A stretch of 64,000 nucleotides of DNA from Gracilibacter sp. BRH_c7a (GCA_001516055.1 LOEZ01000017.1:81682-145681); one strand, 5' to 3'. Shown: positions 39,950 through 50,356, counted from the stretch's first letter. Notes: generated by a model from the letters alone, not told the origin. A program made the numbers and translations.

Positions 39950-41230
39950 TTATCTCTTCCGAACTATAAAGTTTTCCTCAATCAGAAGCCAATTTTGAGG
40001 AAAGCCTCCGCGTAAGACCCAGTAGAAGAAACCTCTAATACCCAGTTCCTTAACAAGATCGAATTTGGCTTGAATACTTCTGGCGTCCTCGAACCAGACA
40101 ACATGATCTTTACCTTGTTCATCCTTATATTCGAAGAAAGGAGCTTGTGATGTCGTATCATATTGGATACTGACCCCATATCGCACAGCAAGTTGAATAG
40201 CTTGATTAGGGGTTATAGATCTAGCCCAGGTTCCACCTCTTACATATGGAAGAGTCCAATCATAGCCATAATGAGGGATACCCATCATAATCTTGTTCTT
40301 AGGAACTACCGTTAAAGCATATTCCATGACTTTTCTAACTTGATTAATCGGCGAGACTGCCATTGGGGGTCCTCCCGACCATCCCCATTCATAAGTCATG
40401 AAAAAGATAAAGTCTACGATTTTTCCTATTGCCTCATAATCATGTCCTTCATAAAGCACACCTACTTGATCTCCTGTAAGCTTAGGTGCTAACGCTGCTG
40501 AGACCAGGTAACCCCTGGGGCGTAATCGTGTCACTGCCTTCTGTAAGAAACGATTATATCTCTCCCTGTTTTCCCGGCCTAGATATTCAAAATCAAAATC
40601 TAATACTCCATATCCTTTCGTCTCCATAACTTGGAGAGCTTCGTCTAATACTTTATCCTGAAGCGATTCGTTGGTAAGTATAGTGGTAGCAAGCTCTGTA
40701 CTGAATGTTCCTTCTTCGAAGTTAGCCAAGACCATCACCGGAATAACCCCATTATTGAATGCTGCATTCAAAGATGGCTGATCTTCCACCGCAACGAGAC
40801 TGCCATCTCTACGTACTGCATAGGTAAATACTGATAAGTAAGTAAGGTATCTTCCAGCTTTCTCTACTAACTGAGCTGTTGCAGTCCCTGTCATCCGGGG
40901 ATCGACATAAGTATTGGTTTCTACAATCGGTCTTGGTTTTCTTGGTAACCTTAAACGTTGGCCAACAGATATCATGCTGGGATTTTGAATATTATTCAAC
41001 CTTACAATCTCATTGACAGATACTCCATAACGACGACTGATTACCCATAAACTTTCTCCAGCCTGAACCGTGTGATAGCGCTCTGCTTCCGGAATTACTA
41101 ACGCTTGCCCTACCACGATTAGATCAGGATTCTGGATTTCGTTAGCCTCTATAACTTGCTGCATGGTTGCCCCATAAGTTTGAGATATTCTCCAGAGACT
41201 GTCCCCAGCTTTGACTACATGAATACTCAT
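39950..41230 (-). CDS. sleL: LysM-LysM-GH18 spore germination hydrolase (SleL/YaaH-like)
   Basis: I take MSIHVVKAGDSLWRIS at 41230 as the start, with AGAAGGATGATTAAT upstream. Two LysM repeats (about 2-46 and 50-95) bind peptidoglycan. The GH18 domain follows, with the catalytic signature LDFDFEYLGRE and later FIFFMTYEWGWSGGPP and FYWVLRGGFP. In Bacillus such enzymes (N-acetylglucosaminidases) degrade spore cortex at germination. It has no signal peptide, as usual for spore-located forms. Confidence 0.9.
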   Translation of the reverse strand: MSIHVVKAGDSLWRISQTYGATMQQVIEANEIQNPDLIVVGQALVIPEAERYHTVQAGESLWVISRRYGVSVNEIVRLNNIQNPSMISVGQRLRLPRKPRPIVETNTYVDPRMTGTATAQLVEKAGRYLTYLSVFTYAVRRDGSLVAVEDQPSLNAAFNNGVIPVMVLANFEEGTFSTELATTILTNESLQDKVLDEALQVMETKGYGVLDFDFEYLGRENRERYNRFLQKAVTRLRPRGYLVSAALAPKLTGDQVGVLYEGHDYEAIGKIVDFIFFMTYEWGWSGGPPMAVSPINQVRKVMEYALTVVPKNKIMMGIPHYGYDWTLPYVRGGTWARSITPNQAIQLAVRYGVSIQYDTTSQAPFFEYKDEQGKDHVVWFEDARSIQAKFDLVKELGIRGFFYWVLRGGFPQNWLLIEENFIVRKR

Positions 41231-41265
41231 ATTAATCATCCTTCTCCCAATTGAGTTTTATTATT

Positions 41266-43890
41266 TTATGAAAAAGGAGAAAGATTGGTTAATTTGAACC
41301 TAACAAAAAATGTTGTCCCTCTAGGACTTGTATCTACTTCAATACTGGCATTATGCCTCTCAGCAATACTGTAGCAGACCGGCAAACCTAGGCCTGTACC
41401 ATTTTCTTTAGTTGTGACGAAAGGCATCCCTAATCTACTAAATATACTAGGGTCTATTCCCTCGCCCTGATCCTGAACTTCCAGAACTGTTTCTTCTCCA
41501 GCCTGATACGTAGCTAAAGTAAGAACACTCCCTTCAGTCATAGCTTCCAGTCCATTTCGCACAAGATTAATAATAAGTTGATGAATTTCTTTTTTATCTA
41601 TAAGTAAATCAGGGATCTCGGATAGTTGCAGATCAATCGTTTTATTATGATGGAGTGCATCTGCAAGTATTAAAGGGAACAAGGATTCAATAATACTATT
41701 TAGATTATGTGTCTTTAACTCAATAGGCTTATCCTTAGCCAAAGAAAGGTAATCAGAGATTATGGAGTTAGCCCTATCCAATTCCTCTATCATAAGATTA
41801 AAGTAATCCTTGAAAGCAGAACATTCTATCTTCCCACTGAGCATCTGTAAGAATCCCCGGACAGTTGACATAGGATTTCGAATTTCATGTCCAAAACTAG
41901 CTGCCATCTCTCCTATCAGGTTGAGCCTGTCCAAACGGGCCATTTCTTTTTCCATCTGTTTGCTTTGAGTTATATCTTTAGAGATTTCCACTACACCTAT
42001 AACGTTACCATCCTGGTCATTGACTGGATAAGATTTAATCGACGCTATAGTTCCACTGGGCGATAACATTTCTTTTTTGTGCATCTCTCCTGTTTCAAGG
42101 GTTTTCACAACTGGACAGTGCTGGCAGGGTGTACTTCTACCATGCCAGATTTCATAGCAATGTCTTCCCAACATGTCATCAACAGCTATCCCAAAAAAAT
42201 CTTCAACACTTGTATTGGCCCATTTAATATTCATATTAATATCATGATAAACAACTAATTCAGATATTGAACTAAGTATAAGGTCTTTTTCCTGCTCAGC
42301 TTTTTTCATTGCTTCTTCCATCTTCATACGCTGCGTAATATCTCTGGCAATCCCCTGAATCTCCACTGGTATTCCATTTTTCTTCATTAAGCGAGCAGTA
42401 AATTCTAACCACACTTCTCTCCCATCCTTGGTCAAGGAGAGAACCCTATAAGGAACTGTCGAACAATCTTCCATCAGTAATTCTGATAGGGTATTAAGAC
42501 ATTGATTCAAATAGCGAGGATGAATAATTTGTTTTACTGCAATGTGGGACACTTCCTCATGAAGATAACCAAAAGTCTCTAACCCTGCTTTATTAAGTGA
42601 CAAAAAGTTTCCATTCAAATCAATGGTATAAATAATATCATTGGAATTCTCAACCAGATGCCTATATTTTTCTTCACTTTCGCACAGGGTATCAATCGCT
42701 TTCGCCCGTTCCCCTATGTATTCATTCTTTTGAATAGCTATTTCCACTAATTTGGCGGCAGAATCAATAAACTCTAATTCTTTTTGGGATAATTTTTTCT
42801 TTTTGTTCACCTTTTCTAAGGTTAAACCGTAGTATCCATTATCTCGGCAGGAGAAAGGATAGAATATCAGGTTCTCCGTACTAAAAAAACGAGGATTTTC
42901 ACTAAATAAATCATCATTTAGTAACTGGACTTTTAATTCATCCTCTAGAGTTTCCCTAATTATTGTCATCATACTGTTTACAATCTCATTGGTATCCTTA
43001 CTGCCAATCACAACTTCAGCTAGATTATTAAGTGCTTTGGCAAAGACAAGTTGACGACGCAATTGCTCCCTATGTTCCTGCAGTATTTTCTCAGTCTTTT
43101 TACGTTCTGAAATATCTCGAATTATACCGATGTAATTCCCATCTGTCATAACACTAGCGTTAATCTCTGCTGGAAATCTTGTTTTATCCTTCCTCATTAT
43201 TATTTCTTCAAAAAAAGATTTATTTATCTTGGCCTTAACTAAATTGTACTTAGTCTTATTGACACTCTCCGGAGGAGTAACATCAAGCATGTCAATTTTT
43301 AACAATTCGGGATACTCATAACCCAGCATCTCACAAGCAGCTTGGTTAGCATCTATGTACTTTCCTTCTGGAGATAAGACTATCAGTGCTTCCTGAATTT
43401 GTTCGATGAGCATCCGTGAATACTCTTCACTTTGACGAAGCTTATTCTCCGCAGCTCTTCTTTTGGAGATATTCCGTTGAATGCTAGCCCAAGCCACGAT
43501 TTTCCCTTCGCTTTCGTAGACAGGGAACATTTCAAGTTCGGCATAATATGTACTGCCATCCTTACGACGTTGAAGAATATCTCCTTGGTAGCTCTTACCC
43601 TGTTGCAAATTGATAACAATCTGCTGTTGAATCTCCGCAGCCTTCTCTTCGGCATTGAGAATATCTGGAGCTATGCCTAGCAACTCTTTAAAAGAATACC
43701 CGGTAAGTTCTTCAGTAGCTTTATTGACATAGATAATCTTCCCATCAAGACCTGTTACTATAATCCCGTCGGGCAAATATCGCAGAACAGATAGTAATCT
43801 ATCGTAATGAGTATTTTCATTATAAGTCGCTAACTCCTTATTTGCCTGCAGAATAGATGAATTTTCGTATATTACTGCTCTTTTCCCCAA
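41266..43890 (-). CDS. Soluble multi-PAS sensor histidine kinase
   Basis: The 874-residue protein has no membrane segments. PAS domains are visible at about 30-150 (LPDGIIVTGLDGKIIYVNKA), 155-270, 410-530 and 535-655, and a GAF-like part at about 280-400. HisKA has the phospho-acceptor motif SFGHEIRNPMSTVRGF. HATPase follows with NLVRNGLEAM and ENGTGLGLPV. No response regulator is adjacent. Orphan cytosolic kinases of this form in Clostridia often act on Spo0A, which would fit the spore gene next to it. That link is inference. Confidence 0.9.
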   Translation of the reverse strand: MGKRAVIYENSSILQANKELATYNENTHYDRLLSVLRYLPDGIIVTGLDGKIIYVNKATEELTGYSFKELLGIAPDILNAEEKAAEIQQQIVINLQQGKSYQGDILQRRKDGSTYYAELEMFPVYESEGKIVAWASIQRNISKRRAAENKLRQSEEYSRMLIEQIQEALIVLSPEGKYIDANQAACEMLGYEYPELLKIDMLDVTPPESVNKTKYNLVKAKINKSFFEEIIMRKDKTRFPAEINASVMTDGNYIGIIRDISERKKTEKILQEHREQLRRQLVFAKALNNLAEVVIGSKDTNEIVNSMMTIIRETLEDELKVQLLNDDLFSENPRFFSTENLIFYPFSCRDNGYYGLTLEKVNKKKKLSQKELEFIDSAAKLVEIAIQKNEYIGERAKAIDTLCESEEKYRHLVENSNDIIYTIDLNGNFLSLNKAGLETFGYLHEEVSHIAVKQIIHPRYLNQCLNTLSELLMEDCSTVPYRVLSLTKDGREVWLEFTARLMKKNGIPVEIQGIARDITQRMKMEEAMKKAEQEKDLILSSISELVVYHDINMNIKWANTSVEDFFGIAVDDMLGRHCYEIWHGRSTPCQHCPVVKTLETGEMHKKEMLSPSGTIASIKSYPVNDQDGNVIGVVEISKDITQSKQMEKEMARLDRLNLIGEMAASFGHEIRNPMSTVRGFLQMLSGKIECSAFKDYFNLMIEELDRANSIISDYLSLAKDKPIELKTHNLNSIIESLFPLILADALHHNKTIDLQLSEIPDLLIDKKEIHQLIINLVRNGLEAMTEGSVLTLATYQAGEETVLEVQDQGEGIDPSIFSRLGMPFVTTKENGTGLGLPVCYSIAERHNASIEVDTSPRGTTFFVRFKLTNLSPFS

Positions 43891-44023
43891 AAACTCTCCT
43901 CCTAAGTTGATATTACAAATAAAAAGACATTTTACGTTAATTCTCTGTAATAAACCAAAATTCCTTGGGATTTTTTGTCATATTTTTGTAAATGGAAATT
44001 TTATTTTTGAGTTCCTTGTAAAT

Positions 44024-44053
44024 CAAAAAATGCCCAACATTTCGTCAGGCATT
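44024..44053 (-). terminator. Intrinsic terminator after rnhB
   Basis: AATGCC and GGCATT (44029-44034, 44048-44053) pair. On the minus strand TTTTTTGATTT follows. It ends the ylxM-to-rnhB cluster about 90 bases after rnhB. Confidence 0.8.
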
Positions 44054-44145
44054 ACATCATAACTATCTCTATTTTTCTTCAGCTTAATACTGCCGTTATA
44101 ATACTCTTTCACTCTCTAAGCCTTAAGTTAAGCACTCTTTAAGCA

Positions 44146-44793
44146 TTATCCCGTATAATCCACCGCTCTGGAAACAATTTCCTTAATTGGAGAGAAACTT
44201 TGTCTATGTATAGGGCAGGGTCCGAATCTTTTAATCGCTTCTAGGTGTAACCTGGTTCCATATCCTTTATGTTGGTCAAAGCAGTATTCAGGATAAATCT
44301 CATGCATCTTGTACATCAACTCATCTCTAGTAACCTTGGCAAGGATAGACGCGGCAGCAATACTGGCACTCAATCCATCTCCTCCGATTACCGCTCTCTG
44401 AATAACTGTAATATTGATTGTATCTCTACCATCGATTAGAACATAATCCGGATTAATCGCCAAACTATCAAAAGCCCTTTTCATAGCTAATTTATTAGCT
44501 TGAAGAATATTTAGCACGTCTATCTCTTCAGAAGTGGCACTACCTATAGAAAAAGCTAGTGCTTGTTCCTTTATCTTAGCTGCCAGAAATATTCTCTTCT
44601 TTTCAGACATTTTTTTAGAGTCATCTAATCCTGGTAAATCAAATTCCCTTGGGAGTATACACGCGGCCGCCATCACTGGCCCTGCTAATGGGCCTCGACC
44701 AGCTTCATCTATACCGGCAATCAAAAGGTATCCTTCATCATATAACGCTCTCTCTATATGCAAAAGCTCATTTATTCTCTGGACTTCATCCAT
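44146..44793 (-). CDS. rnhB: Ribonuclease HII
   Basis: The 215-residue enzyme removes RNA from RNA-DNA hybrids, including single ribonucleotides. The active-site opening IAGIDEAGRGPLAGPV provides Asp and Glu. YVLIDGRD and AAASILAKVTRDELM contain further catalytic residues. It follows rbgA as in most Firmicutes. Confidence 0.96.
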   Translation of the reverse strand: MDEVQRINELLHIERALYDEGYLLIAGIDEAGRGPLAGPVMAAACILPREFDLPGLDDSKKMSEKKRIFLAAKIKEQALAFSIGSATSEEIDVLNILQANKLAMKRAFDSLAINPDYVLIDGRDTINITVIQRAVIGGDGLSASIAAASILAKVTRDELMYKMHEIYPEYCFDQHKGYGTRLHLEAIKRFGPCPIHRQSFSPIKEIVSRAVDYTG

Positions 44794-44820
44794 AGAACAG
44801 GCCTCCTGATAGACAGATTC

Positions 44821-45642
44821 TTAGTCCATGGTCACTTTAGCTATCTTTCCTGTGCGAAATTCTTTGAGGACTATTTGAGCTGCTTTAAAAGTATCGATTC
44901 TGCCGCCGCTAACCAGACAGCCTCTTTTACGGCCAATACCTTCTAAATCAATCTCCTCCTCGGGGAGCTGATAATACTTAGCCACTTCCTGACTATAATT
45001 CTGTTTCAGCCAGTCGAGAAGCCAGATTGCTAATTCCTGCTGGTCGAACACTTCATCTTTGATCGCACCGGTAACAGCAAGTTTCCTACCAACTATTGGA
45101 TCGTCAAATTTATGCCAAAGCATTCCCGGGGTATCCAGAAGTTCTACTTTATTATGAATACGTATCCATTGATTACCACGGGTCACGCCTGGCTTATTAC
45201 CAGTTTTGGCCTGAGCACCGCCGGTTAACTGATTAATGAGAGAAGACTTACCGATATTCGGTATACCAACAACCATTGCTCTTGTAGGTCGGTTGCGAAC
45301 TCCTTTGGCGGCGAGACGTTCCATCTTTTCTGCAATTATCTCTTCCAATAAGGGAACAATTTTTTTAATCCCTGCACTAGTCATCGCACTAATAGCTAAG
45401 ACAGGACTCTCTTTAGATAATTTAGTTAACCACTTCTCTGTGCGAATCTGATCAGCGAGATCTACCTTGTTAAGCAAGAGAACCCGTGGCTTATTTCCAA
45501 GTAGATTCTTTAGAAGAGGATTACGACTACTTAAAGGCAGCCGTGCATCTCCTAACTCAATTACAACGTCTACCCACTCAATTTGTTCTATAAGTTTTCT
45601 TTTGGCTTTCGCCATATGTCCAGGATACCATTGAATACTCAT
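44821..45642 (-). CDS. rbgA: Ribosome biogenesis GTPase RbgA (YlqF)
   Basis: The 273-residue protein is a circularly permuted GTPase: G4 (LLNKVDLAD) precedes G1 (GIPNIGKSSLIN) and G3 (LLDTPGMLWHKF). The N-terminus IQWYPGHMAKAKR is typical. It is needed for late 50S assembly and sits beside rplS, another 50S gene. Confidence 0.96.
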   Translation of the reverse strand: MSIQWYPGHMAKAKRKLIEQIEWVDVVIELGDARLPLSSRNPLLKNLLGNKPRVLLLNKVDLADQIRTEKWLTKLSKESPVLAISAMTSAGIKKIVPLLEEIIAEKMERLAAKGVRNRPTRAMVVGIPNIGKSSLINQLTGGAQAKTGNKPGVTRGNQWIRIHNKVELLDTPGMLWHKFDDPIVGRKLAVTGAIKDEVFDQQELAIWLLDWLKQNYSQEVAKYYQLPEEEIDLEGIGRKRGCLVSGGRIDTFKAAQIVLKEFRTGKIAKVTMD

Positions 45643-45736
45643 ATTTCAACTCCAAGGATAAGAGTCTTTTATATGTATAAGAGAAAAAGAACTGAATTCC
45701 TCCAGCTCTTCTCTTATCTCATTATCTTTTATATCA

Positions 45737-46078
45737 CTAGCGGCGCTCACGAATACGAGCAGCCTTCCCATAACGATCACGCAGATAATAAAGCTTTGCT
45801 CTGCGAACAATCCCTCTGCGAGCTACCTCAATCTTATCAACCCTAGGGGAATGCAGCGGGAAAGTTCTCTCTACACCTACACCATTGGAGACACGGCGTA
45901 CAGTGAAAGTCTCTCTTAAACCGTCACCTTTTCTCTTGATGACAACTCCTTCGAAAACCTGAATACGCTCTCGAGAACCCTCGACAATCCGCACATGTAC
46001 TTTCACGGTATCTCCAGGACGGAATGAAGGAATATCTTTTCTTAATTGTCCCTCTTCTACAAAACGTATATAATCCAT
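45737..46078 (-). CDS. rplS: Ribosomal protein L19
   Basis: The 113-residue protein has the canonical L19 pattern: [20 protein letters not shown], then [20 protein letters not shown], then [35 protein letters not shown] precedes the start. Confidence 0.98.
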   Translation of the reverse strand: MDYIRFVEEGQLRKDIPSFRPGDTVKVHVRIVEGSRERIQVFEGVVIKRKGDGLRETFTVRRVSNGVGVERTFPLHSPRVDKIEVARRGIVRRAKLYYLRDRYGKAARIRERR

Positions 46079-46217
46079 TACCTATTCCCCCCTTCCTTGC
46101 CTAGATGTTCTTAACTTCTATCATTAAGCTAGAGGACCATCCGTTTTCACACTGTACTATATTATCATAGACAGTAGAAATACGCAATAAATACATAATA
46201 TTCAACAGTAATTTGTT
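46079..46217 (-). promoter_or_regulatory. rplS leader with promoter-like elements
   Basis: On the minus strand TTGCGT and TAATAT are separated by 17 bases upstream of a region that can pair GATG with CATC around CTTAA/TTAAG. L19 autoregulatory leaders are known in Firmicutes; I cannot prove this is one. Confidence 0.45.
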
Positions 46218-46778
46218 CTAAGTACCTCTAAGGCGATCTAAAATTATTGCTGCTGCCGAACGTACGGAGAGATGGTTATACTCTCCAAACCCATAAATAG
46301 GTTTTAAAATATAGTCGGCCTTTTCCATATCTTCTTTTAAAAGGCCCCAGCCTGTTCCAAAAAGAAGCAAAAATACATCTTCAGTCTCCTCTAATCTCCG
46401 ACGCAACTCTCCGTATTCTATGGTATTCGGATAAAGTCGGGCATCTGTAGCCACTGTATAAATTGTTTTACCCTTTTGCTGTGTCTGGATATCTTCTATC
46501 ACTTCTTCTAACTGCGAAACAAGACTGACTCTGGCAAAGGCTTCAAATCTATCCGGATTATATTCAGCTCCATACCCTTCCCGCCAAAAACCCATAATCC
46601 TCCGCGCCAAGTCTTGCTGAGCCTGCGCTGGATGGACAATATAATACTTATTGACTCCAAAAGTACTGGAACTTCGAGCAATATCATGAAGATCCAGATT
46701 GGTTATCGATGTAGCGACCTGTTCCATATTTTTATTATATACCGGTGCATGGATTAACGCTAAGTAGAGTTCCCCCAT
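46218..46778 (-). CDS. SPOUT-type RNA methyltransferase (trmD-neighbour family)
   Basis: The 186-residue protein has an N-terminus LYLALIHAPVYNKNMEQVAT. It has the knotted C-terminal signature LLLFGTGWGLLKEDMEKADY, then PIYGFGEYNHLSVRSAAAII, typical of SPOUT methyltransferases. The family is encoded between trmD and rplS in several Clostridia and Thermotogae. The modified RNA is not known to me. Confidence 0.8.
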   Translation of the reverse strand: MGELYLALIHAPVYNKNMEQVATSITNLDLHDIARSSSTFGVNKYYIVHPAQAQQDLARRIMGFWREGYGAEYNPDRFEAFARVSLVSQLEEVIEDIQTQQKGKTIYTVATDARLYPNTIEYGELRRRLEETEDVFLLLFGTGWGLLKEDMEKADYILKPIYGFGEYNHLSVRSAAAIILDRLRGT

Positions 46779-46811
46779 ATACTTCCCCCTATGTAAAAAA
46801 CGTATCAGAAA

Positions 46812-47636
46812 TTATTCAAGTGTGTTATCTGTAGAAATGTTTCTTTTTTTTGATCGACGCTTTATCAAAGGTTTTAGGTGTTCCCACCTCTCCCTATGCT
46901 CTGCAATTTCCGGATGTTCTAAAGCTATTTCCTCTAACAAAGGATAATCTTCTTTCTCGAACTCAATACTCTGGAATAAATCCGGCCTGCGCAGAAATGT
47001 TCTGCGTAGAGATTCTTTCCTCCGCCACGCCATTATACGTGCATGATGTCCAGAAAGCAGAATTTCTGGAACTTCAAGTCCTTCGTATTCGGGTGGACGA
47101 GTGTATTGTGGATATTCAAGCAGTCCTTGCCTATGAGAGTCCTGCTCTGCTGAACTTTCTTTTCCAAGTACTCCAGGAACAAGACGGGCTACGGCATCTA
47201 TGATTACCATAGAGGCCAGTTCACCACCTGTAAGAACATAATCTCCTACAGATATCTCCTCATCTGCCAAGACCCTTATCCTCTCATCAAATCCCTCATA
47301 ATGACCACACAGGAAGACAAGCTCATCATAATTTGCAAATTCAATAGCTTTTTTTTGGTTGAACACTTCTCCCTGCGGAGTAAGTAAGACAATTTTTCGT
47401 TTACCGTTACTTATTCCTAAGTCTTTAACAGCTCGATAGATAGGCTCAGGCTTTAATACCATGCCCGCACCTCCACCATATGGAACATCATCTACATTTT
47501 TGTGTTTACTTAGGGCGTAGTCACGAAAATCAACCAGTTTAATTTGTATTAATTCTGCTTCTTGAGCTCTCTTGATAATACTTTCCTGGAGCGGAGTAAA
47601 CATTTCCGGAAAGATGGTAAGCACGGTAAACCTCAT
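46812..47636 (-). CDS. trmD: tRNA (guanine-37-N1)-methyltransferase
   Basis: The 274-residue SPOUT enzyme methylates G37 of tRNAs that read CNN codons. Signatures are PYGGGAGMVLKPEPI, GHYEGFDERIRV and EEISVGDYVLTGGELA. It ends with a C-terminal basic extension after the normal core of about 245 residues. It follows rimM, as usual. Confidence 0.97.
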   Translation of the reverse strand: MRFTVLTIFPEMFTPLQESIIKRAQEAELIQIKLVDFRDYALSKHKNVDDVPYGGGAGMVLKPEPIYRAVKDLGISNGKRKIVLLTPQGEVFNQKKAIEFANYDELVFLCGHYEGFDERIRVLADEEISVGDYVLTGGELASMVIIDAVARLVPGVLGKESSAEQDSHRQGLLEYPQYTRPPEYEGLEVPEILLSGHHARIMAWRRKESLRRTFLRRPDLFQSIEFEKEDYPLLEEIALEHPEIAEHRERWEHLKPLIKRRSKKRNISTDNTLE

Positions 47637-47696
47637 CCTGAACTCGGCCTCATTTCCTACTAATCGGATTTAAGATAGTATTTTACTGGATTCTAT

Positions 47697-48197
47697 CTAA
47701 TCTAGTAACCCCGGAGGAAGAACAACATCCATCCTTTTCTTAGGCACATCGACGTTCTTGACAACAGTTTTTAAGGCGGGGACTAGTATCTCCCTATCAT
47801 TATCTTTCACGATATATACGTCATTCGCACCTGTAGCCAGAACTTTTGTTAGAGTTCCTAAAAGCACATCATTTTCATAGACCTTCATACCTTCGAGCTC
47901 AAAATAGTACCACCTATCCTTAAGGGGAGGGACATCCGCAAGTTTAACTCTGATTGTAAAACCTCTGTATTTTTCAGCCTCTTCTCGCGTGTTTATCCCT
48001 TCAACAGTTAGAAAAACTAATCCTTTAGGATCGACCCTTACTGCTTTAATAGAGAGACTTTCTGTGGTCTTGCCGTCGGATATTAGTACTTTCTTCAGTT
48101 GCTTAAACCTTGTAGGATCATCAGTAATTGGATAGACCTTAAGTTCACCTTGGATACCCTGAGGTTTTAATACTTCGCCGATAATAATACTATCCAC
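47697..48197 (-). CDS. rimM: 16S rRNA processing protein RimM
   Basis: The 166-residue protein starts IIIGEVLKPQGIQGELKVYP (RimM N-domain). It has the PRC-barrel DRWYYFELEGMKVYENDVLL, and NDVYIVKDNDREILVPALKT. It assists 30S head maturation. Confidence 0.95.
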   Translation of the reverse strand: MDSIIIGEVLKPQGIQGELKVYPITDDPTRFKQLKKVLISDGKTTESLSIKAVRVDPKGLVFLTVEGINTREEAEKYRGFTIRVKLADVPPLKDRWYYFELEGMKVYENDVLLGTLTKVLATGANDVYIVKDNDREILVPALKTVVKNVDVPKKRMDVVLPPGLLD

Positions 48198-48259
48198 AAA
48201 TCTACACCCTCTTAATTATACTTCCTTCTTATTCTTTCCCATAATAATCTATTAAAGTC

Positions 48260-48281
48260 AAAAAGGGCCTACGCCCTTTTT
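48260..48281 (-). terminator. Hairpin between khpA and rimM
   Basis: AAAAAGGGC and GCCCTTTTT pair exactly and lie three bases after the khpA stop. It is a terminator or attenuator within the operon. Confidence 0.8.
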
Positions 48282-48284
48282 AAC

Positions 48285-48524
48285 TTACTGGTCAATATCA
48301 ACAATAACCCTACGTCCGTCTTTGACAGCAGCAGCTTTTACTATTGTACGCATAGCATTAGCAATTTTTCCATGTTTACCGATAACCTTGCCCATATCTC
48401 CAGGAGCAACCGTCAACTGAAGATGCACTGTTCTCTCGGTAGAACTTTGGGCAACTAATACCTCATCAGGCTGGTCAACCAATGCTTTGGCAATGACCTT
48501 GATAACTTCCTTCATAGGAGTCAC
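48285..48524 (-). CDS. khpA: KH-domain RNA-binding protein KhpA
   Basis: The 79-residue single KH domain has GKVIGKHGKIANAMRTIVKA (GxxG loop GKHG). It lies between rpsP and rimM as in most Firmicutes. It binds RNA with KhpB and affects cell division genes in several species. Confidence 0.95.
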   Translation of the reverse strand: MTPMKEVIKVIAKALVDQPDEVLVAQSSTERTVHLQLTVAPGDMGKVIGKHGKIANAMRTIVKAAAVKDGRRVIVDIDQ

Positions 48525-48536
48525 CCCCCAAGCTTT

Positions 48537-48803
48537 CTAATTCTTGGATTGATGGAATTTTTCCATAATCCCGGCCTGACTGAACAGAGACTTAACTGTG
48601 TCAGAAGGCTGTGCACCTTTACTGAGCCAGTCTAATGCTTTGATCTCGTTAACCTTAATATCATGGGGTTTCTTAGTAGGATCGTAGTAACCAATCTCTT
48701 CTATGGGCTTACCATCACGACGGGTAGCTGAATCAACTACTACCAAACGATAGAAAGGATTCTTCTTAGCTCCCATACGATGTAAACGAATTGATGTTGC
48801 CAT
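48537..48803 (-). CDS. rpsP: Ribosomal protein S16
   Basis: The 88-residue protein begins [20 protein letters not shown] and continues [20 protein letters not shown]. This is the complete S16 pattern. AAGGAGGTGAAAAATC precedes the ATG. Confidence 0.98.
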   Translation of the reverse strand: MATSIRLHRMGAKKNPFYRLVVVDSATRRDGKPIEEIGYYDPTKKPHDIKVNEIKALDWLSKGAQPSDTVKSLFSQAGIMEKFHQSKN

Positions 48804-48905
48804 GATTTTTCACCTCCTTGTAATAGTCAGAAATTTATATCAGTTATCGGATAATTAATCCATTCACTGGCTGTTTTGATGCGATGAGACGCGTACTTAT
48901 TAAGC

Positions 48906-50312
48906 TTAGAAAGGGAAAGGTAACTTGAAAGGAGATTTTTTGCCTTGTCCGCCTTTTTTGCCCTTCTTGCCTTTCTTTGATCCCTTGGGAGCTGATGATG
49001 CTCCACCGCCACCCATTCCAGGCATACCTGAGAGCTGTTTCATCATTTTTTTGGTCTGTTCATACTGTTTCAGAAGTTTACCTACATCTTGAATCGTCGT
49101 GCCACTTCCACGAGCAATACGTTTTTTGCGAGAATCTTTGATTACCAATGGCTTCTTGCGCTCTTCGGGGGTCATGGATTGGATAATAGCCTCAGCCTTG
49201 TTAAACTCATTCTCATCTATTTGAACATCTTTCAGTTGTTTCCCCATCCCGGGGATCATTTCTAAAACTGAAGAAAGGGGTCCCATATTTCTTAACTGTT
49301 TTATTTGATCCAAGAAATCTTCTAGACTGATTTCCTGCTTGCGAATCTTTTCTTCCATCTCTTTGGCTTTTTTCTCATCAAAGTTCTGCTGGGCTTTCTC
49401 AATGAGGGTAAGAACATCACCCATACCAAGAATTCTGGAGGCCATCCGGTCAGGATGGAATACTTCTAAAGCATCTATCTTCTCACCGACGCCTGCAAAC
49501 TTTATCGGGCAACCGGTAACAGCTTTGACCGAAAGGGCAGCTCCGCCCCGTGTGTCTCCATCTAGTTTAGATAGAATCACTCCATTAAGTCCCAGCTGTT
49601 GATTAAAAGCTTCCGCCACATTGACAGCATCTTGACCTGTCATGGCGTCCACTACCAACAAAATTTCATGTGGTTCTACTTTTTCCTTAATGTTGGTTAG
49701 TTCATCCATCAGTTCTTCGTTAATATGCAAACGTCCAGCTGTGTCGATGATTAGCGTATCATTACCATTTTTCCTGGCAAATTCAATACTTTCTTGCGCG
49801 ATTTTAACGGGAGAGTCTTGTCCCAGTGAAAAAACCGGCACCTTAATCTGTTCACCTAATACTTGCAATTGTTTAATCGCGGCCGGTCTATAGATATCAC
49901 AAGCTGCCAGCACAGGCTGTTTTCCCTGCTTCTTAAGCATATGAGCAAGTTTAGCTCCATGAGTAGTCTTCCCTGCTCCTTGTAAACCAACAAGCATGAT
50001 TACTGTTGGAGGTTTGGGAGATATCTCAAGCTTGCTTTCATTTGCCCCCATGAGATTGATTATCTCTTCGTGGACTATTTTAATAACTTGTTGGCCTGGG
50101 GTAAGTGATTCCATTACTTCATGACCAACAGCTCTTTCTTTTATCTTGGCTACAAGGTCTTTAACAACTTTAAAGTTAACATCAGCTTCAAGAAGAGCAA
50201 CCCTGACCTCACGCATAGCTTCAGTAACATCAGCTTCAGTCAGTTTTCCTTTTCCCCTCAAGCGTTTGAAAGTAGCCTGTAGTTTTTCACTTAAGCCTTC
50301 AAACATTGCCAT
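48906..50312 (-). CDS. ffh: Signal recognition particle protein Ffh
   Basis: The 468-residue protein has an NG GTPase domain with GLQGAGKTTHGAKLA, DTAGRLHINEELMDE and ILSKLDGDTRGGAAL. The methionine-rich M domain (about 300-440) ends with a Gly/Met/Lys-rich tail. It binds signal peptides and 4.5S RNA for co-translational targeting. ylxM lies upstream. Confidence 0.98.
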   Translation of the reverse strand: MAMFEGLSEKLQATFKRLRGKGKLTEADVTEAMREVRVALLEADVNFKVVKDLVAKIKERAVGHEVMESLTPGQQVIKIVHEEIINLMGANESKLEISPKPPTVIMLVGLQGAGKTTHGAKLAHMLKKQGKQPVLAACDIYRPAAIKQLQVLGEQIKVPVFSLGQDSPVKIAQESIEFARKNGNDTLIIDTAGRLHINEELMDELTNIKEKVEPHEILLVVDAMTGQDAVNVAEAFNQQLGLNGVILSKLDGDTRGGAALSVKAVTGCPIKFAGVGEKIDALEVFHPDRMASRILGMGDVLTLIEKAQQNFDEKKAKEMEEKIRKQEISLEDFLDQIKQLRNMGPLSSVLEMIPGMGKQLKDVQIDENEFNKAEAIIQSMTPEERKKPLVIKDSRKKRIARGSGTTIQDVGKLLKQYEQTKKMMKQLSGMPGMGGGGASSAPKGSKKGKKGKKGGQGKKSPFKLPFPF

Positions 50313-50356
50313 CCTGGCGTCCCTCTTTCTACCTCGGTTTAAAAGGTTTCTAAGAT

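Noticed and set aside
43383..43680. Frames inside the histidine kinase
   Set aside because: Shadows of PAS-domain coding sequence on both strands.
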